From: Yamagishiella unicocca
Lineage: Eukaryota; Chlorophyta; Chlorophyceae; Chlamydomonadales; Volvocaceae
Assembly (NCBI GenBank): GCA_003116995.1
Contig: BDSL01000136.1
Coordinates: forward strand, 162,749-226,748
Reading direction: 5' to 3'
Length of the DNA stretch: 64,000 nucleotides
Below are positions 52,906 through 62,561 of this stretch, one piece after another (position 1 is the first letter of the stretch; each line of letters opens with the position of its first letter). A program made the position numbers and the translations under genes. The notes under the pieces were generated by a model. The model ran no database searches and had not been told where the DNA came from. It saw nothing but the letters and a program-made list of their open reading frames with translations.

Positions 52906-54560
52906 GGGCCAAGGGGAGGGAGTGGGGCAGGCCTTTGTGGTGGTGGGGGAGGGGGGGAGGGGGGAGTACCGAGCTGACACCCCGAGCAAGCGGGGGCCTA
53001 GGGGAGGGAGTGGGGCAGGCCTCTGTGGTGGTGGGGGAGGGGGGGGAGGGGGGAGTACCGAGCTGACACCCCGAGCAAGCGGGGGCCTAGGGGAGGGAGT
53101 GGGGCAGGCCTCTGTGGTGGTGGGGGAGGGGGGGGAGGGGGGAGTACCGAGCTGACACCCCGAGCAAGCGGGGGCCAAGGGGAGGGAGTGGGGCAGGCCT
53201 CTGCGGTGGTGGGGGAGGGGAGGGGGGAGTATCGAGCTGACACCCCGAGCAAGCGGGGGCCTAGGGGAGGGAGTGGGGCAGGCCTCTGTGGTGGTGGGGG
53301 AGGGGGGGAAGGGGGGAGTACCGAGCTGACACCCCGAGCAAGCGGGGGCCAAGGGGAGGGAGTGGGGCAGGCCTCTGCGGTGGTGGGGGAGGGGAGGGGG
53401 GAGTATCAAGCTGACACCCCGAGCAAGCGGGGGCCAAGGGGAGGGAGTGGGGCAGGCCTCTGTGGTGGTGGGCCTGGGAGGGGAGAGTACCGAGCTAACA
53501 CCCCGAGCAAGCGGGGGCCTAGGGGAGGGAGTGGTGCAGGCCTCTGTGGTGGTGGGGGAGGGGAGAGTACCGAGCTAACACCCCGAGCAAGCGGGGGCCA
53601 AGGGGAGGGAGTGGGGCAGGCCTCTGTGGTGGTGGGGGAGGGAAGGGGAGAGTACCGAGCTAACACCCCGAGCAAGCGGGGGCCTAGGGGAGGGAGTGGT
53701 GCAGGCCTCTGTGGTGGTGGGGGAGGGGAGAGTACGGAGCTAACACCCCGAGCAAGCGGGGGCCTAGGGGAGGGAGTGGGGCAGGCCTCTGTGGTGGTGG
53801 GGGAGGGGAGAGTACCGAGCTAACACCCCTAGCAAGCGGGGGCCAAGGGGAGGGAGTGGGGCAGGCCTCTGTGGTGGTGGGGGAGGGGAGAGTACGGAGC
53901 TAACACCCCGAGCAAGCGGGGGCCTAGGGGAGGGAGTGGGGCAGGCCTCTGTGGTGGTGGGCCGGGAGGGGAGAGTACCGAGCTAACACCCCTAGCAAGC
54001 GGGGGCCAAGGGGAGGGAGTGGTGGGGCAGGCCTCTGTGGTGGTGGGGGAGGGGGCGAAGGGGGGAGTACCGAGCTGACACCCCGAGCAAGCGGGGGCCA
54101 AGGGGAGGGAGTGGTGGGGCAGGCCTCTGTGGTGGTGGGGGAGGGGGCGGAGGGGGGAGTACCGAGCTGACACCCCGAGCAAGCGGGGGCCAAGGGAGTG
54201 GGGCAGGCCTCTGCGGTAGTGGGGGAGGGGAGGGGGGAGTATCGAGCTGACACCCCGAGCAAGCGGGGGCCTAGGGGAGGGAGTGGGGCAGGCCTCTGTG
54301 GTGGTGGGGGAGGGGGGGGAGGGGGGAGTACCGAGCTGACACCCCGAGCAAGCGGGGGCCAAGGGGAGGGAGTGGGGCAGGCCTCTGTGGTGGTGGCGGA
54401 AGGGGAGAGTACCGAGCTAACACCCCGAGCAAGCGGGGGCCTAGGGGAGGAAGTGGGGCAGGCCTCTGTGGTGGTGGGCCGGGAGGGGAGAGTACCGAGC
54501 TAACATCCCGAGCAAGCGGGGGCCTAGGGGAGGGAGTGGTGCAGGCCTCTGTGGTGGTGG
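52905..54560 (+). repeat. G-rich minisatellite of about 80-90 bp (about 20 units)
   Basis: The unit is GCAAGCGGGGGCCAAGGGGA, then GGGAGTGGGGCAGGCCTCTG, TGGTGGTGGGGGAGGGG of varying length, and AGTACCGAGCTGACACCCCG. Variation in the G run changes the length from 74 to 95 bp. The plus strand could form quadruplexes. Frames over it encode Gly/Val/Ser repeats and are not taken as genes. Confidence 0.93.
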
Positions 54561-54569
54561 GGGAGGGGG

Positions 54570-54700
54570 GGGAGGAGCCCCTCCTGCCCCTCCTGCCCCT
54601 CCTGCCCCTCCTGCCCCTCCTGCCTCTCCTGCCCCTCCTGCCCCTCCTGCACCCTCCTGCCCCTCCTGCCCCTCCTGCCCCGCCTGCCCCGCTGCCGGTT
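54570..54700 (+). repeat. (CCCCTCCTG)n 9-bp microsatellite
   Basis: About thirteen units of CCCCTCCTG with a few changes, forming a pyrimidine-rich tract immediately after the purine-rich minisatellite. The boundary is a switch from G-rich to C-rich on the same strand. Confidence 0.9.
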
Positions 54701-54792
54701 CCGCTGCCCCCCTACGTCGCGTCACATCGTGTTCCCCCCTTCCCTCCTTTACCCCCTCCCGTCTTCTCGCCCCCCTCCGCGACCCCCATCGG

Positions 54793-55631
54793 TTAGCGTG
54801 ATTGTGGGGCCAACGAGCATGCACGGCCTGATTGGGGCGCATCATGACCAACCGGCTGGGCCATTAAGGCGCAACGGATACTCGAAGGCTTTCCATGCTG
54901 TGGTCCTTTCCTTGTCTTTGCGTGCTTGAGGGGCCAAGGGCCGCACCATGCAGAGTGATGGCGGCAAGGGCTGCGAACGGCACATGCAGCGGCTCGAATA
55001 CGATCCCATGAGCGCAAACGTAGATGGGCACCTGCCTTTGATGAGAGGATACAGTGATTACGGTAGTGGACAGTAGGTTAGATTGCCCTTAGATAATGTA
55101 GCGTTAGCGTGATTGTGGGGCCAACGAGCATGCACGGCCTGATTGGGGCGCATCATGACCAACCGGCTGGGCCATTAAGGCGCAACGGATACTCGAAGGC
55201 TTTCCATGCTGTGGTCCTTTCCTTGTCTTTGCGTGCTTGAGGGGCCGAGGGCAGCACCATGCAGAGTGATGGCGGCAAGGGCTGCGAACGGCACATGCAG
55301 CGGCTCGAATACGATCCCATGAGCGCAAACGTAGATGGGCACCTGCCTTTGATGAGAGGATACAGTGATTACGGTAGTGGACAGTAGGTTAGATTTCCCT
55401 TAGATAATGTAGCGTTAGCGTGATTGTGGGGCCAACGAGCATGCACGGCCTGATTGGGGCGCATCATGACCAACCGGCTGGGCCATTAAGGCGCAACGGA
55501 TACTTGAAGGCTTTCCATGCTGTGGTCCTTTCCTTGTCTTTGCGTGCTTGAGGGGCCGAGGGCCGCACCATGCAGAGTGATGGCGGCAAGGGCTGCGAAC
55601 GGCACATGCAGCGGCTCGAATACGATCCCTT
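54793..55631 (+). repeat. 311-bp tandem repeat, nearly three copies
   Basis: Copies start with TTAGCGTGATTGTGGGGCCA at 54,793, 55,104 and 55,415, exactly 311 bp apart, and differ at only a few positions; the third ends after about 217 bp at GAATACGATCCC. Each copy has a minus-strand frame of about 75 residues (RAAACAVRSPCRHH), which is conserved simply because the copies are recent. The unit was not recognised. Confidence 0.93.
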
Positions 55632-55813
55632 GGGCCGTCCAACTGCAACTGTGTCTCAGGAGCATGACCACGGCAGTACCCTTTGGATCCCGTCTGTCTT
55701 GAGATTGGTATGATTTTACTTAGACGTCGCCTTTAGGACAGCACACAGCTAGAGCATCAACTTCGAAAGTTCACCAGTGCCGACCTATCTATCCGCTTCC
55801 GATCAATCAAATA
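55632..55813. other. Short unique spacer
   Basis: No gene recognised between the end of the 311-bp repeats and the breakpoint of the inverted gene copy at 55,814. Confidence 0.4.
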
Positions 55814-56274
55814 TTTGCCGGAGCCAGTGGACGCGATCGCCGCAGCCCAGACGATGATGCGCATCTTCCACGTGGGCACGCGCGGTCCGGGAACCACGGA
55901 GATGAGAGGGCCGATGAGACCAGAGACTATAGGCAGAAGAAACGCAGCTATGATGGGCCATTGCGAGCCCGGGGCAGTTTCTAAGTGGAATTGGTGGACG
56001 AGCCGTCCCAGGTCGTCTCCAAAAAGGTCCACTGGGTGGCCTGGCCCATTGGGCCCGCCTGGTTGCGCTTCCGCGCTTGAGCCGCTCTGGCTCCCCTGTA
56101 ACACTCGCATTCTGGGTTGTATTGCTGGTTCAAAACAGCAATGTAATCATATTTGAGCTCAGCAAATGTAAGCTTGTCGACCGCTTCTATGCTCCAATCA
56201 TGCTGATTGAGAGCCGGTAGAGCCTGCCGAGTCGAAGGACTATCCATTCTTTGATCATCACCCTGGTAACTCAT
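55814..56274 (-). pseudogene. DUF3987-like gene fragment, inverted copy, broken by a LINE tail
   Basis: Minus-strand counterpart of 52,476-52,828, with a start ATG 10 codons farther upstream (SYQGDDQRMDSPSTRQ) and many substitutions (for example NQHDWSIEAVDKL against NQNDWSIDTVDKL). The match stops exactly after the Gly-Ser-Gly-Lys codons of the P-loop at 55,814. An insertion of about 80 bp, the tail of a LINE, interrupts it at 56,037-56,116, between NQQYNP and VDLFGDDLG, so the copy cannot encode the protein. Confidence 0.6.
56037..56116 (+). mobile_element. LINE tail insertion (about 80 bp) in the inverted gene copy
   Basis: Contains GGGCCCGCCTGGTTGCGCTT and GCCGCTCTGGCTCCCCTG and ends ACACTCGCATTCTG, matching the tail of the ORF-less derivative (5442-5517). 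The uninterrupted counterpart at 52.6 kb shows the empty site. The bases CTGG flank both sides, compatible with a 4-5-bp target duplication that overlaps the CTG at the end of the tail. Confidence 0.85.
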
Positions 56275-56609
56275 GCTGCAAAAATAGGCAAGAAGGTCAC
56301 AACTTCTCTTGACGTCTCGAGCAATTTGGCAAGCCGTACAAATTGGGCTTCAGGAACTCAACGAAAACATTTGTAACACATATACAATAATAATGGTAGA
56401 ATAAAGCGTATGTTGGCTGCTTGTCGGCAGTAGGCCTTGTCGTACAGGAGTCGTCGGAGTCGCCGGAGTCGCCGGAGTGGGGACTCCGCCGGGGCTGGGG
56501 GGCCTGGGGTGGTCAGGCAACCAACGCTGGGCGTACGACAAGAACAGAGATAATATAACAAAATATTTAAATATTTAAATATTTTATTACTATTTATTAA
56601 CTACCTAGC
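56275..56609 (-). other. Inverted 5' flank and AT-rich block
   Basis: Mirror of 52,133-52,475: the flank shared by both copies, a short satellite remnant (GGAGTGGGGACTCCGCCGGG near 56,475) and an AT-rich run (ATATTTAAATATTTAAATATT near 56,560-56,590). Confidence 0.65.
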
Positions 56610-59600
56610 GGGGGGAACGTCGGGGTCGCAGGAGTCGCAGGAGTCGCCGGAGTGGGGACTCCGGGGGTGCCTTAGAAGCTGGGGGCACGCCGGAGTCGCA
56701 GGAGTCGCAGGAGTCGCCGGAGTGGGGACTCCGGGGGTGCCTTAGAAGCTGGGGGAACGTCGGAGTCGCAGGAGTCGCAGGAGTCGCCGGAGTGGGGACT
56801 CCGGGGGTGCCTTAGAAGCTGGGGGAACGTCGGAGTCGCAGGAGTCGCAGGAGTCGCCGGAGTGGGGACTCCGGGGGTGCCTTAGAAGCTGGGGGCACGC
56901 CGGAGTCGCAGGAGTCGCAGGAGTCGCAGGAGTGGGGACTCCGGGGGTGCCTTAGAAGCTGGGGGCACGCCGGAGTCGCAGGAGTCGCAGGAGTCGCCGG
57001 AGTGGGGACTCCGGAGGTGCCTTAGAAGCTGGGGAAACGTCGGAGTCGCAGGAGTCGCAGGAGTCGCCGGAGTGGGGACTCCGGGGGTGCCTTAGAAGCT
57101 GGGGGAACGTCGGAGTCGCAGGAGTCGCAGGAGTCGCCGGAGTGGGGACTCCGGGGGTGCCTTAGAAGCTGGGGGAACGTCGGAGTCGCAGGAGTCGCAG
57201 GAGTCGCCGGAGTGGGGACTCCGGGGGTGCCTTAGAAGCTGGGGGAACGTCGGAGTCGCAGGAGTCGCAGGAGTCGCCGGAGTGGGGACTCCGGGGGTGC
57301 CTTAGAAGCTGGGGGAACGTCGGAGTCGCAGGAGTCGCAGGAGTCGCCGGAGTGGGGACTCCGGGGGTGCCTTAAAGCTGGGGGAACGCGGAGTCGCAGG
57401 AGTCGCAGGAGTCGCCGGAGTGGGGACTCCGGGGGTGCCTTAGAAGCTGGGGGAACGTCGGAGTCGCAGGAGTCGCAGGAGTCGCCGGAGTGGGGACTCC
57501 GGGGGTGCCTTAGAAGCTGGGGGAACGTCGGAGTCGCAGGAGTCGCAGGAGTCGCCGGAGTGGGGACTCCGGGGGTGCCTTAGAAGCTGGGGGAACGTCG
57601 GAGTCGCAGGAGTCGCAGGAGTCGCCGGAGTGGGGACTCCGGGGGTGCCTTAGAAGCTGGGGGAACGTCGGAGTCGCAGGAGTCGCAGGAGTCGCCGGAG
57701 TGGGACTCCGGGGGTGCCTTAGAAGCTGGGGGAACGTCGGAGTCGCAGGAGTCGCAGGAGTCGCCGGAGTGGGGACTCCGGGGGTGCCTTAGAAGCTGGG
57801 GAACGTCGGAGTCGCAGGAGTCGCAGGAGTCGCCGGAGTGGGGACTCCGGGGGTGCCTTAGAAGCTGGGGGAACGTCGGAGTCGCAGGAGTCGCAGGAGT
57901 CGCCGGAGTGGGGACTCCGGGGTGCCTTAGAAGCTGGGGGAACGTCGGAGTCGCAGGAGTCGCAGGAGTCGCCGGAGTGGGGACTCCGGGGGTGCCTTAG
58001 AAGCTGGGGGAACGTCGGAGTCGCAGGAGTCGCAGGAGTCGCCGGAGTGGGGACTCCGGGGGTGCCTTAGAAGCTGGGGGAACGTCGGAGTCGCAGGAGT
58101 CGCAGGAGTCGCCGGAGTGGGGACTCCGGGGGTGCCTTAGAAGCTGGGGGAACGTCGGAGTCGCAGGAGTCGCAGGAGTCGCCGGAGTGGGGACTCCGGG
58201 GGTGCCTTAGAAGCTGGGGGAACGTCGGAGTCGCAGGAGTCGCAGGAGTCGCCGGAGTGGGGACTCCGGGGGTGCCTTAGAAGCTGGGGGAACGTCGGAG
58301 TCGCAGGAGTCGCAGGAGTCGCCGGAGTGGGGACTCCGGGGGTGCCTTAGAAGCTGGGGGAACGTCGGAGTCGCAGGAGTCGCAGGAGTCGCCGGAGTGG
58401 GGGACTCCGGGGGTGCCTTAGAAGCTGGGGAACGTCGGAGTCGCAGGAGTCGCAGGAGTCGCCGGAGTGGGGACTCCGGGGGTGCCTTAGAAGCTGGGGG
58501 AACGTCGGAGTCGCAGGGAGTCGCCAGGAGTCGCCGGAGTGGGGACTCCGGGGGTGCCTTAGAAGCTGGGGGAACGTCGGAGTCGCAGGAGTCGCAGGAG
58601 TCGCCGGAGTGGGGACTCCGGGGGTGCCTTAGAAGCTGGGGGAACGTCGGAGTCGCAGGAGTCGCAGGAGTCGCCGGAGTGGGGACTCCGGGGGTGCCTT
58701 AGAAGCTGGGGAACGTCGGAGTCGCAGGAGTCGCAGGAGTCGCCGGAGTGGGGACTCCGGGGGTGCCTTAGAAGCTGGGGGAACGTCGGAGTCGCAGGAG
58801 TCGCAGGAGTCGCCGGAGTGGGGACTCCGGGGGTGCCTTAGAAGCTGGGGAACGTCGGAGTCGCAGGAGTCGCAGGAGTCGCCGGAGTGGGGACTCCGGG
58901 GTGCCTTAGAAGCTGGGGGAACGTCGGAGTCGCAGGAGTCGCAGGAGTCGCCGGAGTGGGGACTCCGGGGGTGCCTTAGAAGCTGGGGAACGTCGGAGTC
59001 GCAGGAGTCGCAGGAGTCGCCGGAGTGGGGACTCCGGGGGTGCCTTAGAAGCTGGGGGAACGTCGGAGTCGCAGGAGTCGCAGGAGTCGCCGGAGTGGGG
59101 ACTCCGGGGTGCCTTAGAAGCTGGCGGAGTCGCAGGAGTCGCAGGAGTCGCCGGAGTGGGGACTCCGGGGGTGCCTTAGAAGCTGGGGGAACGTCGGAGT
59201 CGCAGGAGTCGCAGGAGTCGCCGGAGTGGGGACTCCGGGGGTGCCTTAGAAGCTGGGGGAACGTCGGAGTCGCAGGAGTCGCAGGAGTCGCCGGAGTGGG
59301 GACTCCGGGGGTGCCTTAGAAGCTGGGGGAACGTCGGAGTCGCAGGAGTCGCAGGAGTCGCCGGAGTGGGGACTCCGGGGGTGCCTTAGAAGCTGGGGGA
59401 ACGTCGGAGTCGCAGGAGTCGCAGGAGTCGCCGGAGTGGGGACTCCGGGGGTGCCTTAGAAGCTGGGGGAACGTCGGAGTCGCAGGAGTCGCAGGAGTCG
59501 CCGGAGTGGGGACTCCGGGGGTGCCTTAGAAGCTGGGGGACGGGGTCGCAGGAGGGGGGGGGGGGGGGGGGGGGGGGACGTCGGAGTCGCAGGAGTCGCA

Positions 59601-59993
59601 GGAGTCGCCGGAGTGGGGACTCCGGGGGTGCCTTAGAAGCTGGGGGAACGTCGGAGTCGCAGGAGTCGCAGGAGTCGCCGGAGTGGGGACTCCGGGGGTG
59701 CCTTAGAAGCTGGGGGAACGTCGGAGTCGCAGGAGTCGCAGGAGTCGCCGGAGTGGGGACTCCGGGGGTGCCTTAGAAGCTGGGGGAACGTCGGAGTCGC
59801 AGGAGTCGCAGGAGTCGCCGGAGTGGGGACTCCGGGGGTGCCTTAGAAGCTGGGGGAACGTCGGAGTCGCAGGAGTCGCCGGAGTGGGGACTCCGGGGGT
59901 GCCTTAGAAGCTGGGGGAACGTCGGAGTCGCAGGAGTCGCAGGAGTCGCCGGAGTGGGGACTCCGGGGGTGCCTTAGAAGCTGGGGGAACGTC
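56610..59993 (-). repeat. 70-bp satellite array, reverse (about 48 units)
   Basis: Same unit as 49,535-52,132 in the opposite orientation, more homogeneous than the forward array over most of its length. Small deletions occur (for example AAAGCTGGG near 57,374, GGAGTGGGACTCC near 57,700). A run of 24 G breaks one unit at 59,554-59,577. Confidence 0.95.
59554..59577 (+). other. Run of 24 G inside the satellite
   Basis: G from 59,554 to 59,577 replaces the middle of a satellite unit, leaving GGGGTCGCAGGA on the left and ACGTCGGAGTC on the right. No other unit of the array shows such a run, so I suspect a sequencing or assembly artefact. Confidence 0.7.
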
Positions 59994-61667
59994 GGAGTGG
60001 ACATTGGAGTCTCCGGTAATTTACATAGGAGTATAAATGACTCCTGTGGCAATGTATCCTGCCGTCGGTATAGCGCACCTCGTAGGCCTTGGGTCGAGCA
60101 TCCTGACCCAGGAAATGAGCCTCTCCCCCGAGCACAGAGTCCTCCAGCGTCACCGGGTCGGTGTACTTACGTCGTACAGCCCGCCCGTCCAGAGCAGACG
60201 CCGCTGCCAAGCGGCGTCGCTGATCAGCGCTGAGGAAAATCTGCGGTGCGGGAATGGCAGCTTCCGGGAGGGGTTTGACCGCCAGCTGCTCCGCGGTGAT
60301 GCCTGACGCGATGCACTCCGGGCAGACCCAGGCGCCAGCTGGCACAGTTTTCAGCGGCGGCTTAAGGCAGTGCGTGTGCCATCCAGTGCCACACCCGTCA
60401 CAGAGCAACATGACCTCCTCCTTATCCGGGAACCCACAGACTTCGCACGCTAAGTTCAGCGACGGCACTGCGAGCCTGGGGTCCTCGATGGGGTCTAAGT
60501 CGGAAAGGTGGCACGGCCTGAGGTTGGTGACATTCTCCTTGCGCTATCAGTGCTGCACCGACCCCGCAAAGTGGCCACCCCTGCTGCCGTCACCTCGATG
60601 ACACGAAGGACGTTCTCCCTGGTCGGAACCTGAAGAGTGCTACGGCGGTTGCGCTCCACAACATACACGTAGTCACCTGGCTCATAACGACCGAAACACG
60701 GCTTATATCCGCCCGCGCGCACCCGAGCATACCGGTGCTCGCGATGCTGGAGATCAGGAGATTGCCCGCAGCAGCTGGCATCATGTGGCGCACCGCCTCA
60801 GCGCGCAGTGTGAGGTATTGGTGAAAGTGCGCCTCCTGTGCGACATCCAACGGCGCCTCGAACCGTTGACGCAGGCTGGCGGTACGACTACTGGCTCCAC
60901 CCCGTAGAGCAGCACGTATGGCGAGAAACCTGTTGAGGCTTGTGGCGAGCAGTTGTAGCCAAGAGTCAGCCAGGGCAAGTAGTCATCCCAGTTACGCGCT
61001 GAGCCTTCAGCCGCACAGGACTTGCAGAGCGACCGTTTCAACACCTGCACTATCCGCTCCGATGCTCCATCGGCTTGGGGATGGTTAGGCAAGGTGCGGC
61101 GATGATCGATGAGGCACTGCTCGCACAGCGCCGCGAAACAGCCTTCCCACTCAGTGCCCCTATCAGTGACCACCTCCGCTGGGGCTGAGAACCGTGACAG
61201 CACTCGCTCCAGGAATGCACGGCCAGTCTCATTGGTGTCTTTTTGGTAGGGCTATGAGCTCCACATGCTTGGTGAAGTGCTCAATGCACACCATGACCGG
61301 TGCCGTTGGGCATGATGCGATGCAGGGTTGCCCCGGCTACACGGTACGACTGAGCGCGCTTGTTGACCCGCTGCTCATCCGACGGTAGCTCCTTGCTGAA
61401 ACTGCCGTGGCGTAGTAGGTGGTGCAGCTGCGTGTCGTCCCATGGATCCATGAGCTCCGCTGACGGCTGGAGGTCAGTGGTGGCTGCAACCTCCGCGAGC
61501 AGCACTGTGCAATGCTCCAAAGCTGGTGCTGCCCGCGTCGCCATCGCCAGATAAGCTGCCGGCCTATCCGCTGAGTCCAGAGACACTTCCCCCCCCGCGG
61601 AAAGGCCGGGGCTCAATGGCGTAGCGTGGACGTAAATTCGCCATGTGATGAGGTGTGAGGAAGGCAC
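59990..61667 (-). pseudogene. Ty3/gypsy integrase with C-terminal PHD finger, internally deleted and frameshifted
   Basis: Read on the minus strand: an RNase H/IN spacer (61,667-61,281, ending LHRIMPNGT), then the integrase core (VCIEHFTKHVELIAL, VVTDRGTEW with the second catalytic Asp, HPQADGASERIVQVLKRSL with the catalytic Glu, GYNCSPQASTGFSPYVLLYG), then a GPY/F-like region (YEPGDYVYVVERN) and a PHD finger (CEVCG, MLLCDGCGTGWHTHCL, WVCPEC; 60,440-60,280) followed by a Tudor-like tail (YEVRYTDGRIHCHRSHL). The zinc-binding HHCC part and the segment with the first catalytic Asp are missing between PNGT and VMVCIEH. Frame changes lie near 61,250 and 60,545. The satellite cuts the end off at about 59,995. 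Confidence 0.85.
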
Positions 61668-62231
61668 GCTCTAAGGCTTGAGCAAAGGCGAAGATTTGGG
61701 CGGCGGCAGGCAGCGAGACCCCCCGGGCCATGACCTGCCGCCGCAGCGCATCGTCGATGCCTGCTGTGGCTGCCCCGGCAGCCCCAGCACGCCCTCCAGC
61801 TCTGCAGGGGTCAGCTGAGCCTGGCCCCCCGGGCCAGGTGTTGTATTACGGTACCAGTTAGGCCTGTCAGTCTCCCTTGCCTACTCACTGCTTACTTCCT
61901 CTTACTTATCCTTACTTCACTTAACCTTACTTACTCTTGCCGACGGAGTCTTGTCTGGCCGTAACTAACTTAACTGCAGCTTACTTGTGGTTCGACGTTA
62001 CTGAACGTCGACCCACGGGGCTTCGCACCTTTGCGTCGCCGTGACACTGGTCACTGGTAGAAGTCTCCTTGACTTCCGTCTTACTTGTCTATCGGTTGAT
62101 ACTTGGCGGTCTTCGCCTAACGCTGACTGTAGCGGGTTCGCCGGTCGTGCTGTACGACCGCCCGCCAGCGGAGCCCTTCGCTCTGGCTTATCTTTGGCAC
62201 TTCGCCCAACCGGTAGTTATCTCTACCACCT
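61668..62231. other. Gene-free block where reverse transcriptase and RNase H should be
   Basis: Between the protease and integrase remnants a Ty3/gypsy element needs about 1.5 kb of RT/RNase H. Instead there are about 560 bp with CTTACTT-type repeats (61,880-61,935) and no RT motif on either strand. This is a deletion, possibly with a small insertion (for example a partial LTR). Confidence 0.65.
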
Positions 62232-62561
62232 CTAAAGGGCGAAATTCACGCACGGCGCAGCATCCGCAGCGGGTGGCCCCCCCTGAGCCGGCGACGCGAG
62301 CCAAGACACGCGACACGGCGACCCACGGGCAGAGCGCAGCAACAACGAACGTGCAGCATAGTCCATAACAGCAAAGTGCTTTTGCAAAGTAGCAGAACCC
62401 AAGATGTACGAAGCGGCATCAGTCAGCTCGGCAAGCACGTACGGGTTAACAGTAAGGCGAAGGGAGCCCACAGAAAGGCGAAGCGTAACCTGGCCCAAGA
62501 TAGCCTGCTTACCACCGTCAGCAAGGTGAACGTGCGACCAGGAGCACGGCCGAATAGGCAA
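62232..62561 (-). pseudogene. Ty3/gypsy protease, second part (frameshifted)
   Basis: Continues the retropepsin fold after a frame change near 62,560-62,530: SHVHLADGGKQAILGQVTL, and YILGSATLQKHFAVMDYAAR, which resembles the (V/I)LGxxxL...DY end of retroelement proteases. It ends at a stop after CVNFAL; no RT frame follows. Confidence 0.6.

Noticed and set aside
52905..54503. Gly/Val-rich continuation of the DUF3987-like frame through the minisatellite
   Set aside because: Composition changes abruptly at the first repeat unit and the frame depends on repeat-length variants; treated as an interrupted gene.
54793..55648. Three similar 75-residue minus-strand proteins
   Set aside because: Identical only because the 311-bp DNA unit is repeated; no family resemblance and no start context in common with other genes.
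49535..59993. Direct repeats with regular spacing, resembling a CRISPR array or coding tandem protein
   Set aside because: There are no unique spacers; the whole unit repeats. The 70-bp period rotates the frame, so the short open frames are not genes.
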